Assembly (NCBI GenBank): GCA_030068145.1
Contig: JAPJBO010000003.1
Coordinates: 124,001-188,000, forward strand
DNA: 64,000 nucleotides
Direction: 5' to 3'
Origin: Diplonema papillatum
Lineage: Eukaryota; Euglenozoa; Diplonemea; Diplonemida; Diplonemidae
Shown here: piece by piece, positions 41,141 to 53,617 of the stretch
Numbering within the stretch: position 1 is the stretch's first letter
Layout: each line of letters opens with the position of its first letter
Notes under the pieces: generated by a model
Told to the model about the DNA's origin: nothing
What the model saw: the letters and a program-made list of their open reading frames with translations, nothing else
Databases searched by the model: none
Translations under genes and position numbers: made by a program

Positions 41141-42301
41141 CCGTATTTCTAAAAATGTTGGCCGGAAATAAACCTGGCGCCCCCCCAAAAACCAGGCAAA
41201 ACCGCCAGGTTTATTTCCGGCCAACATTTTTGCAGGAGTTTTGGGTACTTAGCAGATTTCCCCCCCTCAACCACCCACCCCACCCCGCACACCAGGACGG
41301 CTGTAACCTTCGCGCACACCGTCCTCCTCCCCTGGAACGCAACGCACACGGAAGATAACCCGCCTCCCCAAAGCCAATATCCGGCTTTCTTTGTGATGCT
41401 AGAATCGCTCGCCGTCCCTACTCGGTACCCAGCTGGTGGTGGACATGAGGCTTGCGGAGTCGTGTCTTTGATGAACGTCTGACATGTCCCGGTCTATGCA
41501 ACCTTTTATGTTCGCAGCTGTCTTTGGTGCACAACACAGTTGGGGAATGGCGTACGCTTGTGCAACATGTTGGCGGGAACGCGAGAGTAGGACAAAGGAA
41601 GAAGTTCCTCTTTGATATGTTGAGTGTGCTGCACAGCCGCTGTTGGATCCGGGGTGCTCCTCCCAGAAGCCAAGTCCAGAACTCGTTGACTGGAGGTGGC
41701 AGCAACCCACGTGGTACCGGCCACTTCCGTAGGTCCATAGTCCCCCTTTTCGAAAGTCTTTTCCTGGAGAGTATTAGGCATGCAATATTTTTGATCGATC
41801 AACGTAATCGCTCGCGGGAGCGAGGTCGGGCGCGGTCGCTCGCGGGTCCTTCCACCGTGGCAAAAGGCTGCAGATCGAGTCGACCATGAGCATCATCACG
41901 GTAAGTTCGGCAACGACGTGGCTCCTCAACCGGATTCCCGCTCTTGCTCTCCAAGATCAAAGCTCCACTTGGACGTGCTTTTTGCTTGGGGTGGCCCTGG
42001 GAGGCTAAGAAGCCGTCGGTGATGGCGATCATGACGGCCCGTGTATCTAAGCCGTCGGCGATCCCAGCAAACCCTTGCGCTATCCCTGTAGGCGGGAGAA
42101 CAGGTTCCGGTGAAGGCCCTGCCTGACTAGGTGTAGTATGAAATCTGCTGAGTACAACTTGCTTTTACCAAAAAAAATGTTGGTTGGAAAAAATGTTGGC
42201 CGGAAATAAACCTGGCGCCCCCCCAAAACCGCCAGGTTTATTTCCGGCCAACATTTTTTCCGGCCAACTTTTTAGGGGGGCCAACATTTTTAGAAATACG
42301 G
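41141..42301. mobile_element. Mariner-like MITE
   Basis: Ends CCGTATTTCTAAAAATGTTG and its complement are flanked by TA (41,139-41,140; 42,302-42,303). Just inside both ends is a hairpin, CCGGAAATAAACCTGGC paired with GCCAGGTTTATTTCCGG. CCGTATTT ends and TA targets fit the Tc1/mariner/pogo superfamily. About 0.9 kb of unique interior has no transposase. Confidence 0.82.
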
Positions 42302-42319
42302 TACTTCTTTTTTACATCT

Positions 42320-42500
42320 TTGTGTAAAAAAGAAGGGTAAACTCCCTTATAATAATTATAAGGGGCATTTTGAAAATATGTTGGACATATAAGGGTAAGG
42401 TCAAAGATGTGTTGGGCATATAAGGGGCATTTTGAAACTACGATGTCAAAATGAAAATATGTCGGACATATACAGGGGATTTGAAACTATAGCCGGACAT
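42320..42500. repeat. Degenerate ATATAAGGGGCATTTTGAAA repeat
   Basis: Four to five degenerate units with ATATGTTGGACATATAAGGG and GGGGCATTTTGAAA motifs adjoin the mariner-like MITE. Confidence 0.7.
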
Positions 42501-44203
42501 TTAAGGTAGTTTGCCCAAAAAAGAAAAGAGAAAGATCTTGAAATTTTGTAAGAAATACTGACTGTGCGTTGTCCTTGTGAGTGGTGGTGTGTGGTCCTTT
42601 TTGAGGTGAATTGCGCCTGTCGTTGCCTCTCCCTTAAGGTTGCAGCCCAAGGAAACCAGCTGTGAGACAAAACTCGGCGCCAGTCTCGTCGGATTGCACC
42701 AGAAAAGAACTTCACGGGTTACAAAGCACCCGCCCAACACGAGACACGCGCCCAAGAACGTGCACAGCCACCGTAGCACCCGGAATCCTTTTTCGCTTCT
42801 GGTAGACTATAACCTACGCCAGTTTCACATGTAGGTAAGGCAACAGACTGAACAAGCCGACGACGCTTCTCAGCTTGGGTTGGTTCGACACACACGCTGC
42901 TCTCTCCACCCTGCTCGCGTTTCCGCTTCATTTCGAAACGGACAAGTTTGTCTGCCACCTCCGATGCAGTTCACTCCACTTCTTTGTGGCTAAAGCACGT
43001 GTCAGAGCATCCGTGGTAACAACAGATTTCGTCGCGGACCCGGAGCCCGAACACGAGCCTGAGGCACGTGAAGGCCCAATGAATCTTGAGGACCGTAACC
43101 TCGATGAGATACCGGAGGCCGCAAAGCTCTTCTGTGGCAAACCCCATCGCATGTATATGCGAAGGGGTAAGAAGCAGTGTCTGCAGGATGGAACCAGCGG
43201 ATTTCGAAACAGTGAGTCGGAATCATTGGTCCGAGACGAGATATAGGGGGGGTAGACCTACTATCCAGGGGGACCTATTATCCTAGGATAATAGGTCGAC
43301 TGGTTTTGGAGATAAATTTAACTTTTTAATTTTTCAGCGGCGAGTAAATTTTTTATGGAAGTGGGCCTACCCACCTGCTGTGAGTGTAACACCAGCATAC
43401 CAAGTGAGAAGAAGTGTGGAAACAGCATAGAATGTAAATGTTGCCAACAAGCAAAAAGAGAGAGTGAAAACAAGAAAAAAGAGCTGTTAAAACGGAAAAG
43501 AGGCTGATCAATGGTTTCTCAAGGCCGCGGTTTGGTGTAGTGTTTTGTGAACCAGCACACTCTGCCCCAGTGGGTGCGCTTTGCTTTGCTGGCGCTGTGA
43601 AGAGGACGGCTGAAGCGCCGGCTGGTGTGGACTAGTTTCTGTTGTCTCAGTGCACTCAGCATTGGTCGGACCCGGTGCAGGTGCAACTGGTGCAGATACG
43701 GCTGGTATGTCAACCTGTGGGTTGTTCGGTGGCACTTCTTCCTTGAATTCTACCGCATCCAGTGCAGGGAACGTCGGCCAGGCGGCAAAAGAACGGTCGT
43801 GGGAGTGCCTTGTGATATCGAAATCCCTCAGTTATGTTAGGGATGAAGCCAGAGGTGACAGAAAGATTTGCCACAGGGAAGGGGGCTTGTGGCAGCCAAG
43901 CGTTCATAGCAATGTTGCTTTTCAATCCTTCGATGTTGGCTCTTCCTAACCTAGACAAGCAGAATTGTCAAAGGGCACCCACCAACACTCGACCGGACAG
44001 GTTGGTTTTACCAAACAATAATCAATATCGCGCCGAAGGCGCGAAGGAAAAAAACACCACCCTGCAACAAAACCCTGGATAGCCCTTGGATAAGCATTGG
44101 ATAAAGCCTGGATTTTAGCAATTTTTAACGCCACCAGTTTTAATGTTCGCGGAATTTCCGGGAAAAAATTGGGTGGATAATAGGTCTACCCCCCCTTTAT
44201 ATG

Positions 44204-44985
44204 CTAATAGCTCTGTCGAGCCAACCCCACTTTTTAGGGGTCGGGGGCGAAGCCCGGGGGCACTTTTTTAGCCGACCGTCATACGCGTTTTTCTAGACTG
44301 TTTCGTTTTTCTAGTAGTCAATTCCCCCGCTCCGGGGTTTTCTCGATCCGTGACTCGGCACCGGGTATTTGCCGCACAATTCAGTCTACCAGAACTGAGC
44401 ATCGCCCGAACTTTGCTTCACCAGAAGTTTAGCTTCGCCCGAACTTTGCTTTGCATCACCACAACTTAGCAACTTCGTGCGCCCGAACTTTGCTGTATCG
44501 GCGCACATGTACTTTTTCTCCTGTGGTGTTTACGCACTTGCATCCGAGCGTTTCGTCTATTCATTACAGGGTGGGCGTTTGTTGCAGTAGAGTGATTGTC
44601 AGGCCTTCGACTACCCTGAGCAACGCACTGTGCACAGAGTCGGTGTCTACGTACACGGGTGAACGTCGTTGTGGGGTCGTGCCGTGCCGGCGGGTGTCCG
44701 CCGCTTCTTCTCACCGCATTTGCGGAGCCCTCGCCGAGCTTTATTGGCCGTGTGAGCAACCATTACAGCACAGAAACTGCAGCTACCACCTTGACGTTTT
44801 TTTCACAAAATTTCAAGATCTTTTTTTTTTCAAGATGTGAAAAAATGGGCAAATTCAACAACTTCTGAAAAGGAGTTTGTCAATCCATGTAATAGAAGAA
44901 GAAGAAAAAGAAAATTCCCCTCTCCCCCATTTCTTTTCCTTTTTTCATCCCCTAATCCATGCCTCGTAACACACAGCCGCCGATC
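44204..44985. other. No gene seen; short CGAACTTTGCT repeats
   Basis: GCCCGAACTTTGCTTCACCA-like units recur between 44,405 and 44,495. Remaining open frames are unsupported. Confidence 0.45.
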
Positions 44986-44989
44986 AACA

Positions 44990-45301
44990 CGAAACCACCC
45001 AGAAGAAAAGCCAGACACCGGGATCTTCCTGACGAGCACGCAACCCGGTGAACTTAATCAAGAGTCGAAGATTAGCGTCGAAACTTCCTGGCTTTTCACG
45101 CCGTAGCAGAACGACCACACCCTACCCAATCCCAAGCACCCCCTGAACGCGTTAGGGGACTTCACAAGGTTTCACAACGGAGTGACACAACACCCGAAAC
45201 GAGCTGCACCCTCTCACTTTTCTCAACCCCCGTCATACTCAAGCCTCTACGGTCAACCGGAGACTTTAAAATACCGACCGTCTAATCCACAAATAACGCT
45301 A
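44990..45301 (+). repeat. Dispersed repeat shared with 26,438-26,702
   Basis: Inverted relative to the other copy. It contains AACTTAATCAAGAGTCGAAG and the following 250 bp, with several point changes and an extra segment near 45,105-45,170. Confidence 0.8.
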
Positions 45302-45319
45302 GAAGAAGAAACAGAAAAG

Positions 45320-45600
45320 AAAAAGGCCGTTCCTGGTCCAGGAACGTGACGGTCAACCACAGCTTGCAAAGCTTGAGTCGGAGGCAGCACAGTGCCACAA
45401 CCCCGTCCGCTCTGCCCTGCGGCGGACCGTCTCGACGAGCTTGTGTTCAGCGCAAGCGCCAAGCCCCAAGGTGCGCCAAGCCTTGATGCTTTAGTTTGGG
45501 AAATCGGTAGCCACTTGACCCGTAGGCCCGTGGCTCTGCAGTACCGCCGAACACGTGAAGCTTGGCTCCCGTGCAGTAGGCTTTCCCTGGTACCCTGGAA
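45320..45600 (-). repeat. SINE-like dispersed repeat, copy 2
   Basis: Most of the unit is present, from GTTCCTGGTCCAGGAACGTG to CTTTCCCTGGTACC on the plus strand. It directly follows the 44,990-45,301 repeat. Confidence 0.78.
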
Positions 45601-45986
45601 AAAAAGTAGAAAATAGGGTTGCCAAGACGCCAGCTAAACGAGTCTTCTTCCTCGGAAGTCCTTCTACTTCATTCATCCTTCAGGAACTGGTTCTTTTCTG
45701 CAGCATTGAGTCGCTCTCTTTCCGACAGCCGAGAGAGCTTCACATCGCACCGATTGTACACCGGTGCCCCCAAAATGGACTGCAGATTCCAGCTGCCGCC
45801 CCAAACCCATCGGAAAATGCAATGGCGCCAACGCTGGCTCCAAGAGTGGGTTCAGGGGAAACAAGCAAACAAATACCCTACCCCGAAACACTCTAAATAA
45901 CTACGAACAATTGCGCCCGCCGTGTTAACATTATACCGAATACTTGCAGGGCGGGGGTGTCGGGGCGGGCCGCAGGGCTGGCTGGA

Positions 45987-48900
45987 ATGCCCAGTAAAAC
46001 AACCCCTGATAGGAGCCGGAAGGTCGGCCACTCGACGTCGCCGGAGAGCGAAGAATTGCCGAGGGGGACGCGCCCGGAGAGCAGGAGCGGGAGGGACCTC
46101 GCGAACCGAGAGCGGGCGCTGCGCGGTGCGCCGGACCTGGGGCCGGGCGGCGGCGACAGCAGGCCGGGGTCGGCTGCATCCGTGCGGAAGGCCGGCCGCT
46201 CCACATCGCCTCCGCAGGAGCAGTCGGCGCGGCAGAAAGGGTCATCGGGGAGCCACGCTTCCGACGGCCGGGAGCAATCACCGGCGCGGAAACCGCCGCG
46301 GGGGGGTGCAGAGCCACGGCATGAAAGCGAGTCGTCGCAGCGGCCGGACAGCAGAGAGGCATCCCTGCGGAAAGCCCCCAACAGCCGCGAGCAATCCCTG
46401 CGGAAAGCGCCGCAGGGAGGCGCGGAGGCAAGGAGTGAAAGAGAGCAGCCGCCGTGGAAAACACCCGACAAAGCGCTGCAGAGGCGTGCGGAGGCGAGGC
46501 ATGAAAGAGAGCCGTTGCAGCGGCCGGACAGTCGAGAGGCATCCCTGCGGAAAGCCCCTGACAGCCGCGAGCAATCGCTGCACAAAGCGCCGAGGGGGGG
46601 CGCGGAGGCGAGGAACGAAAGGGAGCAATCTCAACGGCCGGGCAGCCGAGAGCAATCGCTGCGGAAAACGGACAGCCACCAGCACTCGGACAGCCGAGAA
46701 GAATCCCTCCGCAGGCGACCGCCCCCGATCGCGGAGACGAGACGCGATGGCAGCGGCGGAAGACGAGCCTCCCTGGCATCGTCCAGAGGCAGTCCCGGAG
46801 TTCCGCGGGCACGGAGAAAAAAGAAGACGTCGGAAATCGACTCCGAGAAGCTCATCGTGGCCCTGCACGAAGGCGTTTCGAATAAGCCCGACGATCTCTT
46901 CGACCACCTGCGCGACGCTACCACGCTGCGTGTCGTGGCCGCGTTGTTCGCTTTGAGCAGGACCCTAACCTTGTCCCTCGTGCACACGCTTTTCCGGGTA
47001 ACCAGCAAGCGCCCCATCACCGACACCACAGTGCAGCACCTGCAGCGGACGTACGACATTAACATCCCGGAGCAGTATTCAGGCGGGAGATCTATTCCAG
47101 CGGTTGTCATCGCAGAATGCCTCAGTGAGAACATTGAAGTGCTCGAGAGCTTCCTTCGTGACGCGTTCCGGCTGACCGGCATCCTGCTCAAAAACAACGT
47201 GGTTCCCAGACCTGACTTCGAGGTCTTTTGCGCGAAGTACAAGCTCAGTGAGGTACTAGCATTTGACTTTAGTTGCTGACTACATCCACCTGTTCACTCA
47301 CAGGCGCCAAGTGCTAAATACATTCATCTGTTTATTCGCATGTCGGCCCAAGCGCTGTACATCCACCCATCTACTGACACAGCGTTGACATAAGTGCTGG
47401 ACACGTTACCGTACAAGTATTTGCCTGAATGCTGACAGCTGCAGTCCACTCTGTCCATTCACAGGCGTTGCCTTATGGGCTGCCTACATCTATCTAACAA
47501 GTGTTGGCCTCAGCGCTGAATACATCTAGTTACCCACTGACGAGTGGCGGCTTCTGTTCTGATTGCACATCTTTCTTATTTCAGGGTTTGACCTCAGTAT
47601 GGGGCACATCCATTCACTTACAAGGGTTGCTTACGTGCTGAAACCATACACCTATCCGCGTAAGTGCTCAATGCATACATCTATTGCATGTGCAGGAGCT
47701 GGCCTATGTTCTGTGTGGATCCATCTATTTACTTGGAGTCGGTCTGCGTGCTGAAGGCCAATCTATCCATTTGCTTTCTTTACAGTTGCCGATTACATTG
47801 TCTACCCCCATACAGGTGATGGCCGAAGTGCTGAACACGAGGGCACTCTCGACAGAGGAGCTGCAGGAGCGCAATCGGTTAGAATTAGCGGAGGCTCAAG
47901 ATCCGGACCACCCAAAGCTGTTTTACCACAGTGTGATCGTGTTGCACACGCACGCCGCTAAGGTGCAGCGCTCGTGGCGGGTCCGGAAGGCGAAGAAGGA
48001 GATGCGGCAGCGGGCTCTTATGCTCAAGCAAGGCTTGCTCTTCGCGTCCAACGACCCGAGCATGGACAAGAACCTACAGCGGGAAATCGCCTCCACCACC
48101 GGCCTGCAGTGGAAGCGGGGCAAGATGCGCAGAGTGCACCCAGCCGATGCCCACGGCGGCGTCCTGCGGTGGCTCAATCCCCAAAACGTGTACAAGGTCT
48201 TCTCAGAAAGCTGCTACCTGCTCCCGACTGTAGTCGCGCGTATCCTCGCAGTCGACGACCCGCGTGACCACTTGCAGGCTCGGCACGTGGTTTGGCTGCA
48301 GAGGGCGTATCGCGTAGACGTGCCCAGCAACACCACGTTGCTCATGGCTTGCACCATGTTCACGAAACTCAACGTGCAGTGCTTGTTGGATGACGCACTG
48401 AAACTCGCAGATGTGTCGTGGGCCAACGGAGGGTTGACCAGCGATGGCTTCATCGACTTCTTAGAGCACTTCGACATGGAGGAGGTGCTCCGAACTGAAC
48501 TCGCTGACTTGCAGCTTATCCCGAAGGACGGCTCCTTGAAGACCGGGATCTCGTATTTCCTGGCAGAGTGCGCCCGTGAGATGTTCAACAGAGAGCAGAT
48601 CGCCAGCACGGAGCAGCACGCCCGCTTCGAGTTGCAGCAGCGGGTGGCGACGTTCTTGTGGCAGCACACGCGGGCCCTGCACGCGAAGCACAGGCGCAAG
48701 GCGTCGAGGGCGGGGAGCTGCGACTACCAGCGCCCGCTGACCGACTTCAGCAGCAACCACGAACTCCTGCTGTACGGCGACCCCGCTGTGTTCGAACAGG
48801 TGCTGTTCTGCCAGAACTGCGTGCGCTCCTTCCTCTGCCGGCTGCGGTTCCGGCGGCTGGTCTTCGCCGCCCGCGCCGCGGTGACCATCCAGAAGAACTG

Positions 48901-51900
48901 GAAGCGGCTCATACAGCGCAAGAAGTACCTCGCCGCCTACGCGATCCACTGCGCCACTCGCGCGGCCGCAGCGACGCGCATCCAGGCCATCTGGCGCCAG
49001 AAGCTCTGCGTCACGGCTTTCGCCGTCGCGCGGCGGTCTCTGCTGGTGCTCCAAAAGGCCGGACGCGGCGCGAAAGGAAGGCTCGACACCCTGCTTGTCA
49101 AGCACGCCACGCGCCACATCAGAAAGGTCGCCCTCGCTTACGCGGGAAGGGCCGCGGCCGCGGCCAAGCGTATGGCTCGGCTCGAAAAGCGGCTCAAGAT
49201 TATATGGAGAACAGCGCTCGCAACCCGCGCGGTGATGCACGTGCGGATACGACGGGCTGCCGCCAGAGTGCTGCAGGGCGCCATCTCCGGGAACAGGGAC
49301 CGCTCGAGCCTGCGGAAGAGGAAGGCATGCGAGCGGCTGACAAGGATCGCTGACGGCTTTCGCGCGCGGATGCAGCTCAGGAACGCGCACCGCTGCCAGG
49401 GGGCGAGCGGTGCTTGCCAGCGGGCCTGGCGGTGCGTTCGCGCCAGGCGTGAGCTCATGAGGCGTCGGAGGTTGTGGCATGTCGCTTGCGTCGTGCAGAG
49501 CCACGCGCGGGCCAAGCTGGCCCTGATAACCGCCCGAGCGCGCGACGTGCGGCTGCAGGCCGCCGTCGCCCTGCAGGCAGCGGCGCGCTCGTGGCTCTCG
49601 GCGCGGGCCGCCTTCGTCCTCCGGCACCGCGGGTTCAAAGCGGAGGTGATCCAGCGCGCTTTCAGGTGCCATGCGGCGAGGGGAACGACCGCCAAGCGGC
49701 GGGGAGAAGCCGCGGCCAAGCGCAGGTGCGCCGCGCACCTCATCCGGGTGGGGAAGGCATACCGGGCCCGTCGGGGCCTCGGCGTGTTGTACGGGTACAC
49801 CTCGTCTCGCGCTCTGATCAACCGGCTGCTCGACGTCGGCAAAGGGTTCGCCTCACGGGCGGCCCTGCACAAGTCTCGGGTCGCGTCGAAACTGCAGCGC
49901 GCGGGCCGCGGGTTCCTCGGCCGCTCACCGCTCTGCGCGCTCTCCGCGCACACACGCGCCGCGATCGCCGTCCAGACCCGGGGGAGGGGCGCCGCCGCGC
50001 GGGCGTGGGTCGCCGGGCAGCACGCGGCCATCCGCTCCGCTCACCAGCGAATCGGGGGTGTCGCCTCGCGGGGCAACGCCACGTCGAGCGCAACCGCGCT
50101 GTTTCCCGCGGGTTTGCCGGGGGCCGCGTTCGCGGCTCCCGGCATGCTGCCGGACGTGTGGGCGGAGATCTTCGAGCAGGCGGCCCTCGGCCGCCGCGTC
50201 TTGGAGCGCGCCTGCCGGGTGCTGCAGAAGGCGGGCCGGCGGAGCAGCGCGATGCCGCCGCTGCGGCGCGAGTACGTTCGCAGAACGCACGCGGCGGCAG
50301 CCCTGCAGAGGCTCGGCCGGGCGTCCCTCAGTCGGCGGGCCGCCGGCGCGGCCGCCGCGCGCGGCGCGTTGGCCAGGGCCGCGGGGCTCGTCAAAGCGGG
50401 GCTGGCGGCGGCCGGCGTCTTGGCGAGGCTCCGCGCCGCGCAAGGGCTGCACCGGCGGCTGCGCGGGCGGCGCGGCGGGGCTTGGAGGGTGCAGCGGGTT
50501 GGACGGGGCGGGCGGGAGCGCGAGAGGATCCGGTGCTGGCTCGGCGCGGGTTGCCGGTTGCAGAGGATGGGCAGGGGCTTGGTGGACAGGGCGGCGATAC
50601 AGAGGGCGAAGCTGATGAGGACAGCAGCGGAGTGCGTGCAAAGGGGGTTCAAGTGCTTTCGGGCGAGAGTGAATGTAGGCTTGATCCGGAGAGAAAAGAG
50701 GTCTGTCACCACCTTGCAGAGAGCCGGCAGGGGCCGCGCCGGGCGGTGGAACCTGAAGCGAGAACAGGCGTCGCTGACCGTCCAACGCGCATGGCGATGC
50801 TACAATTCGCAAATGGAGCTCGTCACCCGGCGCGAGCTGCTCCGCCGCTCGCAGCAGGTGGCGCGCGTCTTCCGGTCGTACCAAAGCCGGCTCCACCTGG
50901 CCGTCCTGCGCCCTTCCAGCGCGCGGTTGCTCCAACGGGGGTTCCGGGGGCTTTCCGACCGTGTCCAGCTCCGTCTGCTGCTCGACGCGCGCAATAAGCG
51001 CACGTTGACTCACCTGCTGTCGCAAACGGCGTCCCGGCAGCGAGCCACCGCCTTCCACGACTTGCGGGTTTTTGCGGAGCGGCAGCAGAGGTCGCGGAAG
51101 AAGAGAGCCGTCAACGTCAACGTCTCGAAGCGGCTCCTCGCCCTGACAGACGTCCGGCTCGTGCGGCGGTACTACGCGCACTTGGGCGACGCGTTGATCT
51201 TCCGGACGAGGGCGCTTGTCCTGCAGAGGGTGAGCAGGGCGTATGCGATCCGCGCGGTGCTTGGCACGAACCGAGCCATCGCCGCGTCGCGGGAGGCCGT
51301 CCTCGTGTCGGCGGTGAAGGCGTGGTTCGACCGACGGAGGCTAGCCGCCTTGCAGCTCACGACCACGAGCATCGTGACGCTGGCTGCCGCGCTGCTGTAC
51401 GTCAGCGCCCGCCGCGTTCTCGTGGCCGCGGGCTTGCAGACCAAGAACCAGCGCATCCTGCAGGCCGAAGCTTTCGAGTGCCTTGCCGCCCGCAGGCAGG
51501 AGGCTCGCAGGCGCCGCCGGCAGGTCATCCGTCTCCTCAAAAATGTTGAAGCCGCGCACCTCGCCTCCCGCTACGACTCGTTGCAGCAGTTCACCCGGCG
51601 TCGGCACGTATGTGGGATCTGTCAGACACAAAGATAGCTCAAAGCATTTGCAAAATAACACGAAAAGCCTCTAGGCAAAAACCCGTTTTCACATTTCTTC
51701 TCTTTATGGCGGCACCTGATCTGTTGGAGGAAGCGAGACGCCCGTCACCGCAAACTGTGGCTAGGTTAACATGAAACCGATCAGGTGTTGTACCGAACAT
51801 GTTTCAGGACCCTTGTGACACTTTGTGCGGTCTGTGGTGCTCAAACCGGCAGTGTTGAGAGCGTGGGGATTCGGATACTCTTCAGGCCAGTTGTGACGCT

Positions 51901-53617
51901 GACGTCAGGCGCGGAGCAAGGTGCTAAAGGTACAACGACAAAAAAAGCCCGCGGCAGCGAATCTTTCCATGGTAAAGAAAGAAAACCCAAAATACCGTCA
52001 CTAAAATGCATGGAAAGACGCTGAAAGTAAATAGTGTTGTCGACAACGAAAAGCAAAATAATAAACCAAAACTACGCATTTCTTTCAGACAGCTCGCATG
52101 GCAGTGCTTTCACAAGAGTATGGTTGTATCCTTTAGGTACCAGGGAAAACCTGCAACACGGGAGCTAAGCTTCACGTGTTCGGCGGTACTGCAGAGCCAC
52201 GGGTCTACGGGTCAAGTGGCTACCGAATCCCAAACTAAAGCATCAAGGCGTGGCGCACTTTGGGGCTTGGCGCTTGCGCTGAACACAAGCTCGTCAGCCA
52301 CAGGGCAGAGCGGACGGGGCTGTGGCACTGTGCCTCCGATTCAAGCTTTGCAAGCTGTGGTTGACCGTCACGTTCCTGGACCAGGAGCGGCCTTTTCTTC
52401 TTCTTCAGGCAGCTCACGGACGGCCAGCACCCCAGGCCACCATCACCTTGTCGAAATTTCAACACATTTGACATGAATAGAGCTTCAGCCGTGACTTCTT
52501 TTGGTCCGAAAGAAAAACGAACGATAACCACTTCATTGGGGCACCCGCCTGAAACCCAGTGGTGAAAACGGTGAAAAACACAAAAAAACCCCGGTGTCTA
52601 CGTGAACTTGCACTCCAAATAAAACCCACCACGCAGGAGGGCCTGCAGAAGGCAGCCCAGCTCTACCGCCGGACGTGCGCGGCGCACAGCCGCCTGCTCT
52701 GGGCGCGGCTGTCGGCCTGGCACGGGGGCCGGCGCGCCGTGCGGGCTGCGACGCGGCGGCTGCTCGCGGTCGCCGGCTGCGTGTGGCACACGGCGGCGGC
52801 CGCGAAGCGGCGCTCGGCGACGGCGGCGCGGCTGCTCGCGATCTGCGGGCGGGTCGCGGCGGTGGCGGCCGCCGGTGCCATCGAGGCCCGCCGGGCGCGC
52901 GACGACAGGGCCAGGGGCGAGGAGGCCGCGCGCGAGGCCCGCCGCATCGGGCTGCGGAGGAGCGCGCAGCTGCTGCACTACACCGCGAAGGCGCATCTCA
53001 GGGCCCGCTACGAGCGGTGGTACGCGTACATGTGGGCGGCCGCTAACCGGCGCCGGGTCTGCGCCACGAACGCGACGCTCAAAAAAGCGAGGCTGCACGA
53101 CGCGGAGCAGACGGGCAGGTGGCGCCTGCAGCAAGACGAGCGAGCCGACCTCACCTTGGTAGACGACCTCCGCCGGGCCGGCCTACGGCGAGCGTGCGCT
53201 GCGGTGTGCGTGCGGCGGCTGGCGGAGATGGAGACGCGGGAGTCGAAAGGCCGCGTCGGCGTCAAGATGAAGGAAGACATCCTGCGCCACGAGATCGCCG
53301 GCGCGGCGGAGGCGGCGCTCCGCGGCTCGCAGCCGGCGGAGCCGGCCGGCGGCATGCCGACATTGAAAAACGCGCTGAGCGCGCGGCGCGCCCTGCAGGC
53401 GTGGGACGCGGCTTCGCCGGCGCCCCTCCCGGCGTCTCCCCAGTTCCTGCCCTCGCTGCCGCAGGCGCCCCGGGTGCAGCACACGAGGCTGCCGTCGGCG
53501 TCGACTCCGCCGTCGAACCCGCTGCGTTCCTTTTGTCCGTCGCCCGACACAAGCTCGGCGAGCCCGGACTTGCCGGCTACTCGTGCAAAGCGCTGCCACA
53601 CAACCGTTCTTCCGTAA
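45987..53617 (+). CDS. Large IQ-motif protein, three exons
   Basis: Predicted exons are 45,987-47,252, 47,816-51,607 and 52,637-53,617, all joined in phase 0 (GAG|GTACTA, CATACAG|GTG, CAC|GTATGT, ACGCAG|GAG), giving about 2,012 residues. Exon 1 has Arg/Ser-rich tandem repeats (PDSREASLRKAP, SREQSLRKAP) and then a folded domain (about 285-422). A homologous domain opens exon 2 (near RHVVWLQRAYRVDVPSN). Exon 2 then carries about 20 IQ-like calmodulin-binding motifs (TIQKNWKRLIQRKKYL, VIQRAFRCHAARG, ACQRAWRCVRARREL, LLQRGFRGLSDRVQL). Exon 3 is Arg/Ala-rich and ends in a Pro/Ser tail. Known IQ arrays of this kind occur in ASPM-like, myosin and flagellar or cytoskeletal proteins, so a microtubule or cilium role is a guess. 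The start could instead be Met at 45,957. Confidence 0.7.
47253..47815 (+). repeat. Intron made of degenerate copies of its own 3' splice junction
   Basis: The intron consists of roughly eleven degenerate units of 45-55 bp. Each has a CACAG|G-like acceptor, then GGCCTAAGTGCTGAA-like sequence, then ACATCCATCTATT. Exon 2 itself starts with such a unit (GTGATGGCCGAAGTGCTGAA). Several units keep a usable CAG|G, so alternative acceptors are possible. Confidence 0.7.
51645..52085 (+). repeat. PLE terminal-repeat remnant in an intron
   Basis: CACGAAAAGCCTCTAGGCAA and AACCCGTTTTCACATTTCTT at the left, and GTTGTCGACAAC with AAAACTACGCATTTCTTT at the right, match the outer parts of the PLE terminal repeat in reverse orientation. 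The middle diverges. It lies inside the second intron of the IQ-motif gene. Confidence 0.75.
52120..52400 (+). repeat. SINE-like dispersed repeat, copy 3
   Basis: Full-length copy in the second intron of the IQ-motif gene, in the same orientation as 28,705-28,912. Confidence 0.78.

Larger units (their letters stand above)
39540..44197. mobile_element. 4.7-kb TIR element with TA duplication
   Basis: Terminal inverted repeats of about 125 bp begin AAGGGGGGGTAGACCTATTA and end with its complement. They are flanked by TA at 39,538-39,539 and 44,198-44,199. A related TIR start (GGGGGGGTAGACCTACTATC) also lies inside at 43,246. The interior shows no transposase. It includes a truncated CATGCAGGG end (39,853-39,880), a mariner-like MITE, CTGTACTGTA repeats and small open frames. 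It is non-autonomous or heavily eroded. Confidence 0.85.

Noticed and set aside
42875-43246. 123-codon plus-strand frame
   Set aside because: No domain, no splice support, and inside a non-autonomous TIR element; could be an exon fragment but cannot be supported.
48461-51181. Long minus-strand frames opposite the IQ-motif gene
   Set aside because: GC-rich coding DNA produces long antisense frames; the plus frame has repeated IQ motifs and consistent splice phases.
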